This document shows, piece after piece, positions 17,919-27,854 of a stretch of 64,000 nucleotides of DNA (its first letter is position 1; the number at the start of each line of letters is the position of its first letter). The position numbers and the translations under genes are program-made. The notes beneath the pieces are model-generated. The model was not told the origin of the DNA and did no database searches. It was given only the letters and a program-made list of their open reading frames with translations. Location: assembly GCF_031569985.1 (NCBI RefSeq), contig NZ_JAMQKA010000003.1, forward strand, positions 192,325 through 256,324, written 5' to 3'. This DNA is from JAMQKA01 sp031569985. GTDB taxonomy: Bacteria > Bacteroidota > Rhodothermia > Balneolales > Balneolaceae.

Positions 17919-18836
17919 ATGGAAAAAGTACTCGTCACAGGCGCAACAGGGTTCATCGGTAGACAAGCTATACCACTATTAAAAAGTCATGGATTAGATG
18001 TTCATGCTATAACCTCAAAAAATAGCAAGGAGGGTTTAAGAGATGACATCTCTTGGCACTTGGTTGATATTTTCGACAGCGAGAAAATTGCTGAACTTTG
18101 TAGGCAAGTACGCCCCACCCATCTTTTACATCTTGCGTGGCATAATAACCTTAAAGATAGGTTTACGTCACCGATAAACATCAGGTGGGTAGAAGCATCA
18201 TATCATTTGGTTCGAGAATTCACTCAAAATGAGGGTAAAAAGATTGTTATAGCGGGCAGCTGTCAAGAGTATGATTGGCGCTATGGTTACTGTACTGAGC
18301 AATTTACTCCTACGGACTCTTTTTTAATCTATGGGAAGTGCAAAATCTTACTTAATGAACTTATTGATGAATATGCCCAGGAAAATGGTATTCACTATGC
18401 TAATGGGAGAATATTCTTTTTATATGGACCCCATCAAGATAAGACTCGCCTTATACCATACGTTATAAAATCATTGTTGATGGATGAGAAGGCAAAACTT
18501 TCGGAATGTACTCAAATAAGGGATTATCTTCATGTAGCAGATGTAGCGAATGCATTAGTAGAACTGTTACTAAATGATGTTACCGGATCAGTAAATATTG
18601 CCTCCGGTCAACCTACAAGTTTACATGAGGTAGTTGATATCATTGGTAAAAGTCTTAATAAGATGGAACTCATTGAATATGGAGCTATTGATAGTAAAAA
18701 TGACTTTCCGGTGGTATTTGGTAACACAAGCAGGTTGCAAAATGAGTTAGGATGGGTACCAAAATATAGTCTTGAAGAAGGTATAGAAGATACTATCAAT
18801 TGGTGGAAAAGAAACTTAGAAAAAACAATAATATAA
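17919..18836 (+). CDS. NAD-dependent epimerase/reductase (SDR)
   Basis: A 305-aa extended SDR with GATGFIGR at 8-15, AGSCQEYDW in place of the usual serine segment, and YGKCK near 142-146 as the YxxxK pair. It follows the C-methyltransferase by 49 bp. By position it is a candidate 4-ketoreductase or epimerase finishing the CDP-linked branched sugar. Similar genes in rfbF clusters encode CDP-paratose/abequose-type reductases, but the identity here is inferred. Confidence 0.83.
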   Translation: MEKVLVTGATGFIGRQAIPLLKSHGLDVHAITSKNSKEGLRDDISWHLVDIFDSEKIAELCRQVRPTHLLHLAWHNNLKDRFTSPINIRWVEASYHLVREFTQNEGKKIVIAGSCQEYDWRYGYCTEQFTPTDSFLIYGKCKILLNELIDEYAQENGIHYANGRIFFLYGPHQDKTRLIPYVIKSLLMDEKAKLSECTQIRDYLHVADVANALVELLLNDVTGSVNIASGQPTSLHEVVDIIGKSLNKMELIEYGAIDSKNDFPVVFGNTSRLQNELGWVPKYSLEEGIEDTINWWKRNLEKTII

Positions 18837-18849
18837 AATAGGATATAAG

Positions 18850-20163
18850 ATGATTCGTATACTTGGAACAGGAATGGCCGGTTTTGGAGCTGCATACAGA
18901 TTACGTCAAGAGGGGTTTGAAGACGAAATTACGATGTATGATAAAAATTCATATTTCGGTGGGCACACCGCTTCATTCGAAACGGACGACGGTTTTATTT
19001 TTGATGATGGCCCTCATATTTCATTTACCGATGACGAAAGACTTCAGAAGCTGCTGGCCGAAAATATTGACCATGAATATGAAACTCTAAAGGCCACGGT
19101 TAATAACTACTGGCGTGGGCATTGGATCAAGCATCCAGCGCAATGCAATCTTCATGGTTTGCCTTCAGATTTGATTGTTAAAGTTATTGAGGATTTCATC
19201 GAGGCTAAACACAAAACCAATGGCAATATTAAGAACTACAAGGAATGGCTATATGCCAAATTTGGTAAAAAGTTTGCCGAAACCTTCCCTATGGTGTATG
19301 GTAAAAAATATCATACGGTAGAGGCAGAAAATATGGATATCGACTGGCTGGGCCCCAGGCTTTACCAACCTGAATTGGAGGAAGTATTAAAAGGGGCTCT
19401 TGAGCCTTCAACGCCTGATGTCCATTATGTAGACAAATTCCGGTATCCAACCAATCATGGGTTTGTACATTACCTTGAGAAATTTAAGCAGCTGGCGGAT
19501 ATCAAGCTTGACCATAAAGTCACCAGCATTGAAGCCCAAAAACGATTGATCCATTTCGACAACGGTAAAACTGTTGAATACGATGAAGTTATTTCTTCAA
19601 TACCGTTACCTGAGATGATAACCAAAATAATTGAAGATGTGCCAAATGACGTTCTTGAGGCTGGTGAAAAATTAGCTTGCACGAGTTGTATTATGGTTAA
19701 CATCGGCATAGACAATAATGATTTTACCGAAGCGGTGTGGAGCTATTTTTATGACACTGATATCATATTTACGAGACTTAGCTTTCCACATCTTATGTCG
19801 CCTAACAATGTTCCTCCCGGATGTGGAAGTATACAGGCAGAAATCTACTTTTCTGATAAGTACCGCCCAGTTGACCGAAAACTGGAAGATTGTGTTGAAC
19901 CGGTAATTGCAGATCTAAAACGTTGTGGTTTGATCAAGGAAGAGGATAAAATTCTTCATAAAAGTACATTGTTTACTAAATATGCGAACGTGATTTTCGA
20001 TCTCGATAGACAAGAGGCACTAAAAATAGTTCACGGATACTTGGATGATATTGGAATACGGTACTGTGGACGATATGGAGACTGGGGATACCAATGGACA
20101 GATCAAGCTTTTAAAAGTGGGGAGGAAGCGGCGCAGGGAATGCTAGATTTAGCAAAATATTGA
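18850..20163 (+). CDS. FAD-dependent oxidoreductase resembling UDP-galactopyranose mutase/amine oxidases
   Basis: A 437-aa protein with the FAD-binding loop GTGMAGFGAAYRL at 6-18 and the motif YFGGHTAS at 36-43, in the position of the GG-doublet of the amine-oxidase/UGM superfamily. GRYGDWGYQWTDQAF near the C-terminus resembles the second FAD contact with an activating helix. The gene starts 13 bp after the SDR stop, so it belongs to the same operon. It may be a mutase (ring contraction) or an oxidase of the CDP-sugar or lipid-linked sugar. It lacks the compact size of bacterial UGM (~380 aa), so the product is uncertain. Confidence 0.78.
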   Translation: MIRILGTGMAGFGAAYRLRQEGFEDEITMYDKNSYFGGHTASFETDDGFIFDDGPHISFTDDERLQKLLAENIDHEYETLKATVNNYWRGHWIKHPAQCNLHGLPSDLIVKVIEDFIEAKHKTNGNIKNYKEWLYAKFGKKFAETFPMVYGKKYHTVEAENMDIDWLGPRLYQPELEEVLKGALEPSTPDVHYVDKFRYPTNHGFVHYLEKFKQLADIKLDHKVTSIEAQKRLIHFDNGKTVEYDEVISSIPLPEMITKIIEDVPNDVLEAGEKLACTSCIMVNIGIDNNDFTEAVWSYFYDTDIIFTRLSFPHLMSPNNVPPGCGSIQAEIYFSDKYRPVDRKLEDCVEPVIADLKRCGLIKEEDKILHKSTLFTKYANVIFDLDRQEALKIVHGYLDDIGIRYCGRYGDWGYQWTDQAFKSGEEAAQGMLDLAKY

Positions 20164-20632
20164 CTGAGAGAGCAATAGGAGAGACCAAACCTGGATATTA
20201 TCAGTTCTTATTTAGAGCGGAATAACAGGATAAGAGTCCCAATAATGGAGACCATCTGGGAGGTAGGTCGATTCATGAAAGAATACTAATACTTATGGTC
20301 AGAAAAAAGCGTATTAAAAATTAACTCTAAGTAACTCGAAAAAAGCCTCTAGAGTCCCCCTTCGAAGGGGGTGTGGGGAGATGACCTGACAAAATAAGTT
20401 AAAAAGTTAGAATCGATTATTACGCTAACTTTTGGAATTAAGTACTAGTCAAATGTACAACAGGTTTCATCGGCGGGCAAACCGTACTCTTCTGAACCGG
20501 GCGCGTAGTTCTGCAGTGGAATCAGTTGATCATTACTAATCCGGAGAATTTGAAACGGTTTTTTTATTCTGCGAGAATTACTCTTGATACAATGATCGAT
20601 TAATGAAAGCGAGTATAGAAGGAAGAAGGATC

Positions 20633-20670
20633 GGGTAATTTTTACGCAGAGGGTTGAGTAAATAATACTC
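20633..20670. promoter_or_regulatory. Tandem-palindrome operator C
   Basis: GGGTAATTTTTACGC (20633) and GAGTAAATAATACTC (20656), 23 bp apart and 130 bp upstream of the -24 element at 20800. This is the least perfect of the six pairs. Confidence 0.7.
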
Positions 20671-20799
20671 ATTAAATTCAATTTTACTCTATCCAATCAT
20701 TCAGGTTACCCTAAAAATATTAGGTGTATAACCGTGAAATTATAGGTCTTAAGTTGACTTTTAACTCGTTTTATTAGTTTGGTTTGAGTAGTGAAGGTT

Positions 20800-20815
20800 T
20801 GGCACAACTCTTGTA
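20800..20815 (+). promoter_or_regulatory. Sigma-54 promoter for the ABC flippase operon
   Basis: TGGCACAACTCTTGTA matches the -24/-12 consensus. It lies 233 bp before the ABC gene, so the transcript has a long leader. Confidence 0.77.
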
Positions 20816-20857
20816 TTATAAATAAGTAAATGTATATATAGAGAAGGAATAGCCTTT

Positions 20858-20968
20858 ATGAAATTACGACGATATAATTTGGTAATAGGGAAAATAACTG
20901 CCTGCATGGAACGAAACCCGATTTCCGGGATTGAGGCGGTCATCATTCCCAAATCAAACAGATATTAA
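20858..20968 (+). CDS. Possible 36-aa leader peptide
   Basis: An ATG following AGAAGGAATAG opens a 36-codon frame in the leader between the sigma-54 promoter at 20800 and the ABC gene. The peptide is basic (MKLRRYNLV...) and shows no recognisable motif. It may be a translated leader or chance. The leader of asnB shares a short string (CGATTTCCG) but has no matching frame. Confidence 0.2.
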   Translation: MKLRRYNLVIGKITACMERNPISGIEAVIIPKSNRY

Positions 20969-21048
20969 TTGCAGTGAATAATGAGGGTTAGATACATCAA
21001 AATAGGATAATAAACAGGTTACTTCTTAAAATTTAAATAATTATCTGA

Positions 21049-22848
21049 ATGACTGATACTTTAAAAAAATTGTTTTACCTGTTGCCAAAAGGTGACGGCA
21101 TTAAAATAACCATCCTCTTTATAATGATGATTATAGCTGCCATTCTTGAGATTGCCGGAATAGGTTTGATCCCTGCATTTGTAGCTATTGTTGCAGTTCC
21201 GGATAATGTACTTGGGTTTGAACCTATAGAACCGATATTGTCATATCTGAATATTCAGAATCCAGAAGATCTTCTTTTTTGGGGTTCAGTGGCTCTTGTC
21301 CTGATGTTTATTCTTAAAAGTGCTTATTTAGTTTTTTATGCCTATTTCGAATCACGATTTTTAAAAAATCGCGGTTTTATAATTAGCCATAGGTTGATGA
21401 ATACATATATGCAAGCACCATATACGTTTCATCTGAAAAATAATACGTCAGTTCTTGTAAGAAATACTCTTAATGAAGCAGGTAGTATTGTTAACAGTGT
21501 CATTCAGGGATTTTTAAAAATTGGTAAAGAAGGCGTCATGACACTGGCAATAATGCTTACTCTTTTATTTTGGGAACCTCTTATAACACTTGTTGTTATT
21601 CTGCTTTCAGTAATAGGTGCAGGCTCGTTTATTATGCTTACACAAAAAAAAGTAAAACGTTATGGTAATGAAGAGCTATTCCATCGAGGGAAAATGTGGC
21701 AAGCAGTGTATGAGGGTATTAGTGGCCTGAAAGATGCAAGGATATTAAACAGGGAAGCTGCGTTTGTTAATAAATTCAGGTTAGAAGCTCATAAAAGTAC
21801 GATTTTGGGTATTTACAACATGTTTATCAAGCAAATACCGAAACCGGTTGTTGAGACAACCGCAGTAGTGGGCATGATGCTGATCTCTTTTATCATGATA
21901 TGGCAGGATAGGCCAATGAGTGCTATTATTCCAACACTTACACTATTTGCCATAGCGACGGTCCGTTTAATGCCATCAGTTCAAATGATCAGCTCGTTGT
22001 ATACTCAGCTCCGTTTCAGCATTGCATCCCTGGACCCGGTTTATGATGACTTGAAACTCCTGGAAGAAGATACAAAACAATTCATTGCTGACCGGAAAAA
22101 TGTAGAGGTAATAAAACTGAAAGATAAGATTGAAGTAAGAGATTTGCATTACAGTTATCCGGACAGTAGTGAACAGGCTCTTAAAGGGATTTCGGTTACT
22201 ATTCCGAAAGGAAAGGCTATAGCATTTGTCGGAGAATCCGGTGCGGGAAAAACCACAATCGTGGATTTGTTGTTAGGTTTAATGAAACCGACAAAAGGGC
22301 GGATTACGGTGGATGGAAAAGATATTCATGAAAATATATCTGGTTGGCAACAAAATGTTGGGTACATTCCTCAATTTATATTTTTGGCTGATGACACCCT
22401 CCGTAATAATATCGCATTCGGCTTGCCCGAAAAAGAGATTGATGAATACAAGATTCAACGTGCGGTGGAATTAGCCCAGCTTGGTAAATTTGTGAAAAAA
22501 TTGCCGGAAGGCCTTGATACAATTATCGGCGAACACGGTGCACGTCTGTCCGGTGGGCAGCGCCAACGAGTGGGAATTGCTAGGGCACTGTATAATAATC
22601 CGGAGGTTTTGGTTATGGATGAAGCGACATCAGCTCTCGATAATATTACTGAGAAACAGGTGACACGGGCTATAGAAGCACTTATGGGAGAACGAACTAT
22701 CATAATGATTGCACATCGACTCACAACGGTTAAGAATTGTGATCAGCTATATTTGATGGAAAATGGAAACTTTATTCAACAGGGAACCTACGATCAATTG
22801 ATTAAAAGCAGCAGTATGTTTCGCGAAATGGCCCTTGAGACTACTTGA
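21049..22848 (+). CDS. ABC transporter fused permease/ATPase (PglK/MsbA-like flippase)
   Basis: Half-transporter of 599 aa. The N-terminal ~330 residues hold about six membrane helices. The nucleotide-binding domain has Walker A GESGAGKTT at 395-403, the signature LSGGQRQR at 500-507, and Walker B VLVMDEATSALD near 518-529. A Q-loop (IPQFIF) lies between. It probably flips the undecaprenyl-linked oligosaccharide across the inner membrane like PglK. No Wzx flippase was found in the window, which supports this role. First gene of an operon with three glycosyltransferases, under the sigma-54 promoter at 20800. Confidence 0.92.
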   Translation: MTDTLKKLFYLLPKGDGIKITILFIMMIIAAILEIAGIGLIPAFVAIVAVPDNVLGFEPIEPILSYLNIQNPEDLLFWGSVALVLMFILKSAYLVFYAYFESRFLKNRGFIISHRLMNTYMQAPYTFHLKNNTSVLVRNTLNEAGSIVNSVIQGFLKIGKEGVMTLAIMLTLLFWEPLITLVVILLSVIGAGSFIMLTQKKVKRYGNEELFHRGKMWQAVYEGISGLKDARILNREAAFVNKFRLEAHKSTILGIYNMFIKQIPKPVVETTAVVGMMLISFIMIWQDRPMSAIIPTLTLFAIATVRLMPSVQMISSLYTQLRFSIASLDPVYDDLKLLEEDTKQFIADRKNVEVIKLKDKIEVRDLHYSYPDSSEQALKGISVTIPKGKAIAFVGESGAGKTTIVDLLLGLMKPTKGRITVDGKDIHENISGWQQNVGYIPQFIFLADDTLRNNIAFGLPEKEIDEYKIQRAVELAQLGKFVKKLPEGLDTIIGEHGARLSGGQRQRVGIARALYNNPEVLVMDEATSALDNITEKQVTRAIEALMGERTIIMIAHRLTTVKNCDQLYLMENGNFIQQGTYDQLIKSSSMFREMALETT

Positions 22849-22872
22849 ATTAATTCATCATAACAATTATCC

Positions 22873-23835
22873 ATGGAAATGAAACAAACCAACATTAATA
22901 AATTTCCAAAACCTCAAAAAAATGAAACCGGTTGGCCATGGACTGTTGAAAGTAAATCTTTACCGAAAACACAGAATGATGGTAGTCAGTGGCCTAAGAT
23001 TTCGATAGTTACCCCAAGTTATAATCAAGGGGCTTTTTTGGAGGAAACTATTCGTTCTGTGCTGTTGCAAAATTATCCGAATTTAGAATATATAGTGATT
23101 GATGGGGGAAGTACCGATGAGAGCGTTAATATCATAAAAAAATATGAAGAGTGGATAACCTATTGGATAAGTGAGCCGGATAAAGGACAGAGTGATGCTA
23201 TTAATAAAGGATTTGAAAAAGCAACAGGTAAGTATGGGAACTGGATAAACAGTGATGATTTGCTTGCGAAAGACTCCCTCTATAATGCAGCAAATTTTCT
23301 GGCTGATGCAAAATATAAAACATTATTTATTGGTCAATGCATTATGACAGATAAAACCAGGCAAAAAGAGAGAATTAATTCCTGTACAATACAATCATTC
23401 GAGGAGTTGATAGATATTAAAAATTATTGGCGAAATGGAAACAGTATTGCTCAACAAAATGTCTTTTTTGATTTAAACTCGTTTAGGGATGTAGGCGGAC
23501 TAAACGTAAATAATCATTATGCCATGGACTATGAGCTGTGGGGAAATTTATTATTGAATGGAAATAAGATTGAATACTTAAACTTTCCCGTCGGGATATT
23601 TAGGCAATATGACGGACAAAAGATTTCGAATCAGATAGCAACAACAAATAGTTTATTGAATTCAGCAAAAAGACTTGTCATAAAACAAAGAGGGAGTCTG
23701 ATTAAAAAGTTAAAGCTTTGGATTAGATTAACGATTTACCAGTATAATTTTTGTCTAAGATATTTTGTTGGATTTAGTCAAAACAGAATCCGTATACGTA
23801 AAATAACAGGGTTATTGTTTAGTTCTGAAAGTTGA
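22873..23835 (+). CDS. Family 2 glycosyltransferase
   Basis: A GT-A enzyme with ISIVTPSYNQGAFLEETI at about 44-61, DGGSTDES near 78-85, and NSDD near 124-127 as the DxD-like metal site. The SEPDKGQSDAINKG stretch is typical of a GT2 subgroup in O-antigen loci. The 40 residues before the fold are rich in Lys, Pro and Trp and look like an extension. It starts 24 bp after the ABC gene. Donor and acceptor cannot be predicted. Confidence 0.9.
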   Translation: MEMKQTNINKFPKPQKNETGWPWTVESKSLPKTQNDGSQWPKISIVTPSYNQGAFLEETIRSVLLQNYPNLEYIVIDGGSTDESVNIIKKYEEWITYWISEPDKGQSDAINKGFEKATGKYGNWINSDDLLAKDSLYNAANFLADAKYKTLFIGQCIMTDKTRQKERINSCTIQSFEELIDIKNYWRNGNSIAQQNVFFDLNSFRDVGGLNVNNHYAMDYELWGNLLLNGNKIEYLNFPVGIFRQYDGQKISNQIATTNSLLNSAKRLVIKQRGSLIKKLKLWIRLTIYQYNFCLRYFVGFSQNRIRIRKITGLLFSSES

Positions 23836-23847
23836 ATTAGTCCACTT

Positions 23848-24774
23848 ATGCGACAGCTATTCTACAGATTGTTTTTTTTAAAGTTCAGCAATAAGAAAAT
23901 TGATCATTGGTATTATCGCATATTAAGTAGGATAATAAATCATTTATATCCATTCATATTTAGTTTAACAGAAAAATTACCAAGCTTTAAAATTATTCCT
24001 GACAATGAATTGAATAAGGACGATAAGTATATAGTCTCATTAACATCATTTCCCAAAAGAATTGATAAAGTCTGGATCACAATCGAATCGATACTCAGGC
24101 AAACAAGAAAGCCGGACGCAATTATTCTATGGTTATCCAAAGTAGAATTTCCCGATCCGAACAGTTTACCCGAGAAGTTGCTGAAGCTTAAAAAGAGAGG
24201 TTTAATAATAAATTTTTGTGATGATAATATTATGCCGCATAAAAAATATTATTATTGCATGAAAGAATATAGCAATGCCAACATTGTAACTATTGATGAC
24301 GATATAATTTATCCACATACGTTTCTTGAAAATTTAATTAGTTATCAAAAAAAATTCCCAGAATCGGTGTGTTGTACTGTAGCCAGGAATATTACTACAA
24401 ATGGCAAGGATAATCTAACTGATTATAAAGAATGGAAAAATGTAAAAGAGAATACCACTCCCTCATTTTCTTTAATACCAATAGGGGCTGGTGGAGTACT
24501 TTATCCTCCCAAAAAACTTCACGAAGATGTTTTTGATATACAGGTTTTAAAACAATTGGCTATAAAGACCGATGATTTGTGGCTAAAAATAATGGCAATT
24601 AGAAATTATACAAAGACTGTTTGCTGCTCGGGGAAATATAATCGTAATTTTGTATCCATCATTGGAAGTCAAAAGAATAACTTAATGGAAAGTAACATTT
24701 CCGGGGGAGATAACAATCGGGTTATACATGATTTGGTGGACTATTATAACGTCAATATGACTATTTTAAATTAG
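23848..24774 (+). CDS. Putative glycosyltransferase (GT-A, DDD motif)
   Basis: A 308-aa protein without close family name. It has a GT2-like plan: the strand-loop YIVSLTSFPKRI near 63-74, TIESILRQT near 79-87, and TIDDDIIYP near 147-155 as metal-binding site. A C-terminal DDLWLKI segment carries a possible catalytic acid. The N-terminal ~40 residues are hydrophobic/basic and may associate with the membrane. It starts 12 bp after the preceding GT2. AT content is higher than in the neighbouring sugar-nucleotide genes, as often seen for transferred glycosyltransferases. Confidence 0.75.
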   Translation: MRQLFYRLFFLKFSNKKIDHWYYRILSRIINHLYPFIFSLTEKLPSFKIIPDNELNKDDKYIVSLTSFPKRIDKVWITIESILRQTRKPDAIILWLSKVEFPDPNSLPEKLLKLKKRGLIINFCDDNIMPHKKYYYCMKEYSNANIVTIDDDIIYPHTFLENLISYQKKFPESVCCTVARNITTNGKDNLTDYKEWKNVKENTTPSFSLIPIGAGGVLYPPKKLHEDVFDIQVLKQLAIKTDDLWLKIMAIRNYTKTVCCSGKYNRNFVSIIGSQKNNLMESNISGGDNNRVIHDLVDYYNVNMTILN

Positions 24775-24853
24775 CCTGTGAAACTATTCTTTTGTCTGCA
24801 TCTGTATAATACATTTATAGGTTGTCTTTTATTTAAATTTAAAAAGTTCAATA

Positions 24854-25792
24854 ATGAAATCACCCGTCGCTTTAATCCTATTCAATAGACCAGATTTTAC
24901 AAGGAAAGTTTTCCATAGAATTGCTGAATCCAAACCTAAAAAACTATTTCTCATTGCTGATGGGCCAAGAGAAGGCAATTCTGATGACATTAAAAAATGT
25001 GAGGAAACACGAAAAGTTGTTGAAAATATCAATTGGGAATGTGATGTTTATCGGAATTATTCAGATACAAATCTGGGTTGCGGCATTCGTCCTGCTACGG
25101 GTATTAGCTGGGTTTTCCAACATGTTGATAGAGCTATTATATTAGAGGATGATTGTCTTCCAGATCTCAGTTTCTTTAAGTTTTGTAATGAAATTCTGGA
25201 AAAATACAAGGATGATAACCGGGTAATGCAGATCAATGGAGATAATTTTCAATTAGGAGAAAAGAGAACGAAATATAGCTATTACTTTTCAAAATATACT
25301 CTAACATGGGGATGGGCTACCTGGCGTAGGGCTTGGGAATATTATGATTATCAGATTAAATTGTGGGAAGAATTTCAAGATACCGACTTTCCTCTTGGAA
25401 TTACTCAAAACGAAGGAGCTTCTACGTATTGGCGTCATCAGTTTAATAAAGCCTTTCAAAGTGAAAGTGTTAGTTTTTGGGATTACCAATGGACGTTTTC
25501 ATTTTGGGTCCAAAACGGTCTTTCTATTTCACCAAATGAAACTTTAGTGAGCAATATAGGTTTTGGGGAAAATGCTACGCATACAAAAAGCAAAAGTAAT
25601 CCATATGCATATCGCCCTCTTGGTAAAATGGAATTTCCATTAAATCACCCACCTTATATGATGGCTAATAAAGAAGCAGATGATTTTATTGCCCATCAAG
25701 TGAGTAAACAATTAAGATTCATAAACAACAATAATCACTCTTTACTAAAAAAAGCTGCAAAAAAAGTGCTAAATAAATTGGGCTTAAGATGA
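24854..25792 (+). CDS. Glycosyltransferase of the HlpA-like type
   Basis: A 312-aa GT-A protein of the group often labelled 'hemolytic protein HlpA-like'. The N-terminus PVALILFNRPDFTRKVF (4-20) and the pair LGCGIRPATGI then ILEDDCLP (near 97-104), with EDD as metal site, are characteristic, as is WGWATWRRAW near 155-164. No evidence of hemolysis attaches to this family; it is a glycosyltransferase fold. Last gene of the ABC operon. A 43-bp hairpin structure at 25964 lies downstream. Confidence 0.85.
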   Translation: MKSPVALILFNRPDFTRKVFHRIAESKPKKLFLIADGPREGNSDDIKKCEETRKVVENINWECDVYRNYSDTNLGCGIRPATGISWVFQHVDRAIILEDDCLPDLSFFKFCNEILEKYKDDNRVMQINGDNFQLGEKRTKYSYYFSKYTLTWGWATWRRAWEYYDYQIKLWEEFQDTDFPLGITQNEGASTYWRHQFNKAFQSESVSFWDYQWTFSFWVQNGLSISPNETLVSNIGFGENATHTKSKSNPYAYRPLGKMEFPLNHPPYMMANKEADDFIAHQVSKQLRFINNNNHSLLKKAAKKVLNKLGLR

Positions 25793-25963
25793 GCTTTCAA
25801 CCAATATGATTGTTTACATTTGATTTGCTGTATGATAGAACTTGTGGTCTTTACCAAAGATCATGCCCCACATGTGGTAACTACTTCATCAAATAGGATA
25901 TGTGCACTCCTCCAAAAAAACCCATCGGAGCAGCTGACCGACCGCTTGGGCCGGAGTTCTCAG

Positions 25964-26006
25964 TAAACCGGAAGGTAGCCTCGCCCAGCCTACCCAATCC
26001 GGTTTA
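25964..26006 (+). other. Hairpin downstream of the ABC/glycosyltransferase operon
   Basis: TAAACCGGA and TCCGGTTTA pair perfectly, with GGTAG and CTACC pairing just inside. No T-run follows. It may be a transcript end-stabilising hairpin or part of a mobile relic. Confidence 0.35.
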
Positions 26007-26595
26007 TTGTCAGCCTGTTGCTGCTGAAGCAAATGTATGGGCATAGGGATGAGAGCCTGCCTAGCCGTGTAGATCCAGAGATCTGATAATTAATTAGGTC
26101 TCTCCTTTTTCGTGGACAGTTCGTCAGTCCGACTCCGGCGGATTTTCTGAAAAAATGAACACTCATTGAGGATAAACCTCCTAAACGTTAATCAGGAGTT
26201 TTATTGGTCTCAGAACGGGGTATAAAACCCTGCACGTTCGGTGCAGAACGTTCGTGTTTCGAAAAATCTATAGCGAGCGAGTTCACCTGTTTTTTGAGGC
26301 GCCTATGGCTGCTCGTACTGTACGAGCACGATATTCCCCCTTCGAAGGGGAAATGAATTCGGCCCCAGCCGAAGAAAATGGGGATGTGCCGGGGTCCCTA
26401 CTGGCCTGCAAGCGTCTGGCTGTGGCAGTAGCCTTTTGTATAGCTATCGGGCAATAAGCTGCCCATCAATTTATGCTGAAACTGTTTCAATATGGGCTAC
26501 ATCCCCCTCGCCCCCTTCGATGTGGGAATATTTTGTGGATGGCTCACATCTTTCCCAGAAGGGGGACAGAGGATGCCCTACTCCACTCCAGTGGT

Positions 26596-26770
26596 CCAGG
26601 CTTCGCTTTGATTATGGCCCGTATTGAGCAGGGCTTTGATCTGGTGACGTTTTTTTCACTGAGTTGGCTGTATTTGTTTATGACAACACGAATATAAGCC
26701 GCTTGGCCAAAGACCTCAGGGGCGCGCCCCTAAGGTCTTCCTACGTGTTGCACTTACTATTGAACTCAGG
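26596..26770 (-). pseudogene. IS30-family transposase relic 1 with IS end
   Basis: On the minus strand two frames together give NKYSQLSEKN then RHQIKALLNTGHNQSE, the N-terminal start and helix-turn-helix of IS30 transposases, with a frameshift between. Upstream lie a strong hairpin (26711-26738, AGACCTCAGGGGCGCGCCCC with its partner) and TGTTGCACTTACTATTGAAC at 26746, the terminal inverted repeat typical of Bacteroidota IS30 elements. The rest of the transposase is gone. A second relic is at 31585. Confidence 0.65.
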
Positions 26771-26875
26771 ATTCATTTAATCATATATCTGCATTTTTTT
26801 ACGATGCTTAAAAATCACCTCAATTATATCGTGAATTAAGTCTCCTTTTAAGGAGAGGAGACAAATTCATGGGAT

Positions 26876-27424
26876 TTATGGTTCTATGCCATAAAACTCC
26901 ATCGTTTCATGATAATTTGAGAAATCCAGTTGTTTTTGTTTTGCAGCTGTTTCGGCGGGTATTAATACATAGCGAAATTGAACGTTAGCCTCCAAATTGT
27001 GGGCGGTATTGTCAAGGTTTTGGGCCAGGATTGAAAGAGTTCCTGGTTGAAAAGGGGCAAATGTTATATAAATTGGATTTTCACCTCCAAATGTTGTAGG
27101 CAATGGAAGAACGACACCTTCTAATGCAAAATAGACGAGTATTGTGCCCTGATCGATAATTTCCTGAGTAAGTTCAGATGCTGGGATCTCCCACTTTGAA
27201 TATGTTCTACCTAAGACTGTTGTATCAGAAGGAGCCTCAAGATCAGATAGGGTTATCCACTCCGAGTAAATCACATTTGCCGCTCCAGGAGGTCCCTCCG
27301 GTCCTTGTTCACCCTGTTCTCCCCGCGGTCCGGTTGGACCTTCGGGTCCTTCACATCCGATTGCAAAAAATAAAGAAATACTTGATATGATTATTACAAG
27401 ATATTTAAAAATAGTGACTCTCAT
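26876..27424 (-). CDS. Collagen-like lipoprotein
   Basis: A 182-aa secreted lipoprotein. The signal peptide (1-23) ends in FAIGC with the lipidated Cys at 24. Residues 26-47 are seven Gly-X-Y triplets (GPEGPTGPRGEQ...), a short bacterial collagen-like rod. The remaining ~130 residues form a predicted beta-rich domain without a known name. Similar short collagen-like lipoproteins occur throughout Bacteroidota. It stands alone in the decayed region, flanked by IS30 and IS66 relics, yet its frame is intact and it has a good signal, so it is probably functional. Confidence 0.85.
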   Translation of the reverse strand: MRVTIFKYLVIIISSISLFFAIGCEGPEGPTGPRGEQGEQGPEGPPGAANVIYSEWITLSDLEAPSDTTVLGRTYSKWEIPASELTQEIIDQGTILVYFALEGVVLPLPTTFGGENPIYITFAPFQPGTLSILAQNLDNTAHNLEANVQFRYVLIPAETAAKQKQLDFSNYHETMEFYGIEP

Positions 27425-27854
27425 TTTTTTCGTGTTTTAGTTGGGATTTTGTGAATACCCACTCCAGATGTTTACTTGACTCCCCTTTTTACCTTATTCA
27501 AAGCGAGCTTTTGGTAGCTGATGAGAAAAACACTACCATGTTCTCTCAATGGAAATCATGGAACTTTTGTATAACTGAAGCTGATAAGCGGTGCCTTCTT
27601 TGTTTCTTAAAGATCGTATAAATAACATAACATAATTTAATCCATAAAAACAACAAATTACTCAGAAGCGAAGATTTCGGCCATCCAGTATGATCCGGAG
27701 CTGCGGGCCTGCCTACCAGCGTAAATGTGGGGAAGGCAAACATCCCAAGAGCGTGAAAATGCCGTGGTGTGTAAATTGCTGTACCGAGCCTTTACGGTGA
27801 TCAGGCATCGGGCCCCCCTACGTAAAAATCGTATCCACCCGACCAACTACGTGT

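Larger units (their letters stand above)
20164..21048. other. Intergenic control region with operator C and a short leader frame
   Basis: 885 bp. At 20356-20371 the perfect palindrome CCCCCTTCGAAGGGGG may act as a hairpin after the CDP-sugar operon, although no T-run follows. Operator C (20633) and a sigma-54 promoter (20800) precede the ABC gene. A 36-codon frame starts at 20858, listed separately. Confidence 0.6.
25793..26875. other. Decayed non-coding region with hairpins and IS30 relic
   Basis: No intact gene. An inverted repeat at 25964-26006 (TAAACCGGA/TCCGGTTTA with an inner GGTAG/CTACC) forms a hairpin. At 26108-26160 the text around GTGGACAGTTC and AATGAACAC is a diverged copy of 31432-31485. 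CCCCCTTCGAAGGGG at 26336 matches the palindrome at 20356. An IS30 relic follows at 26596. Confidence 0.5.

Noticed and set aside
26254..26697. Short plus-strand frames around 26.3-26.7 kb
   Set aside because: They run across the IS30 relic in the opposite sense and contain no known motif.
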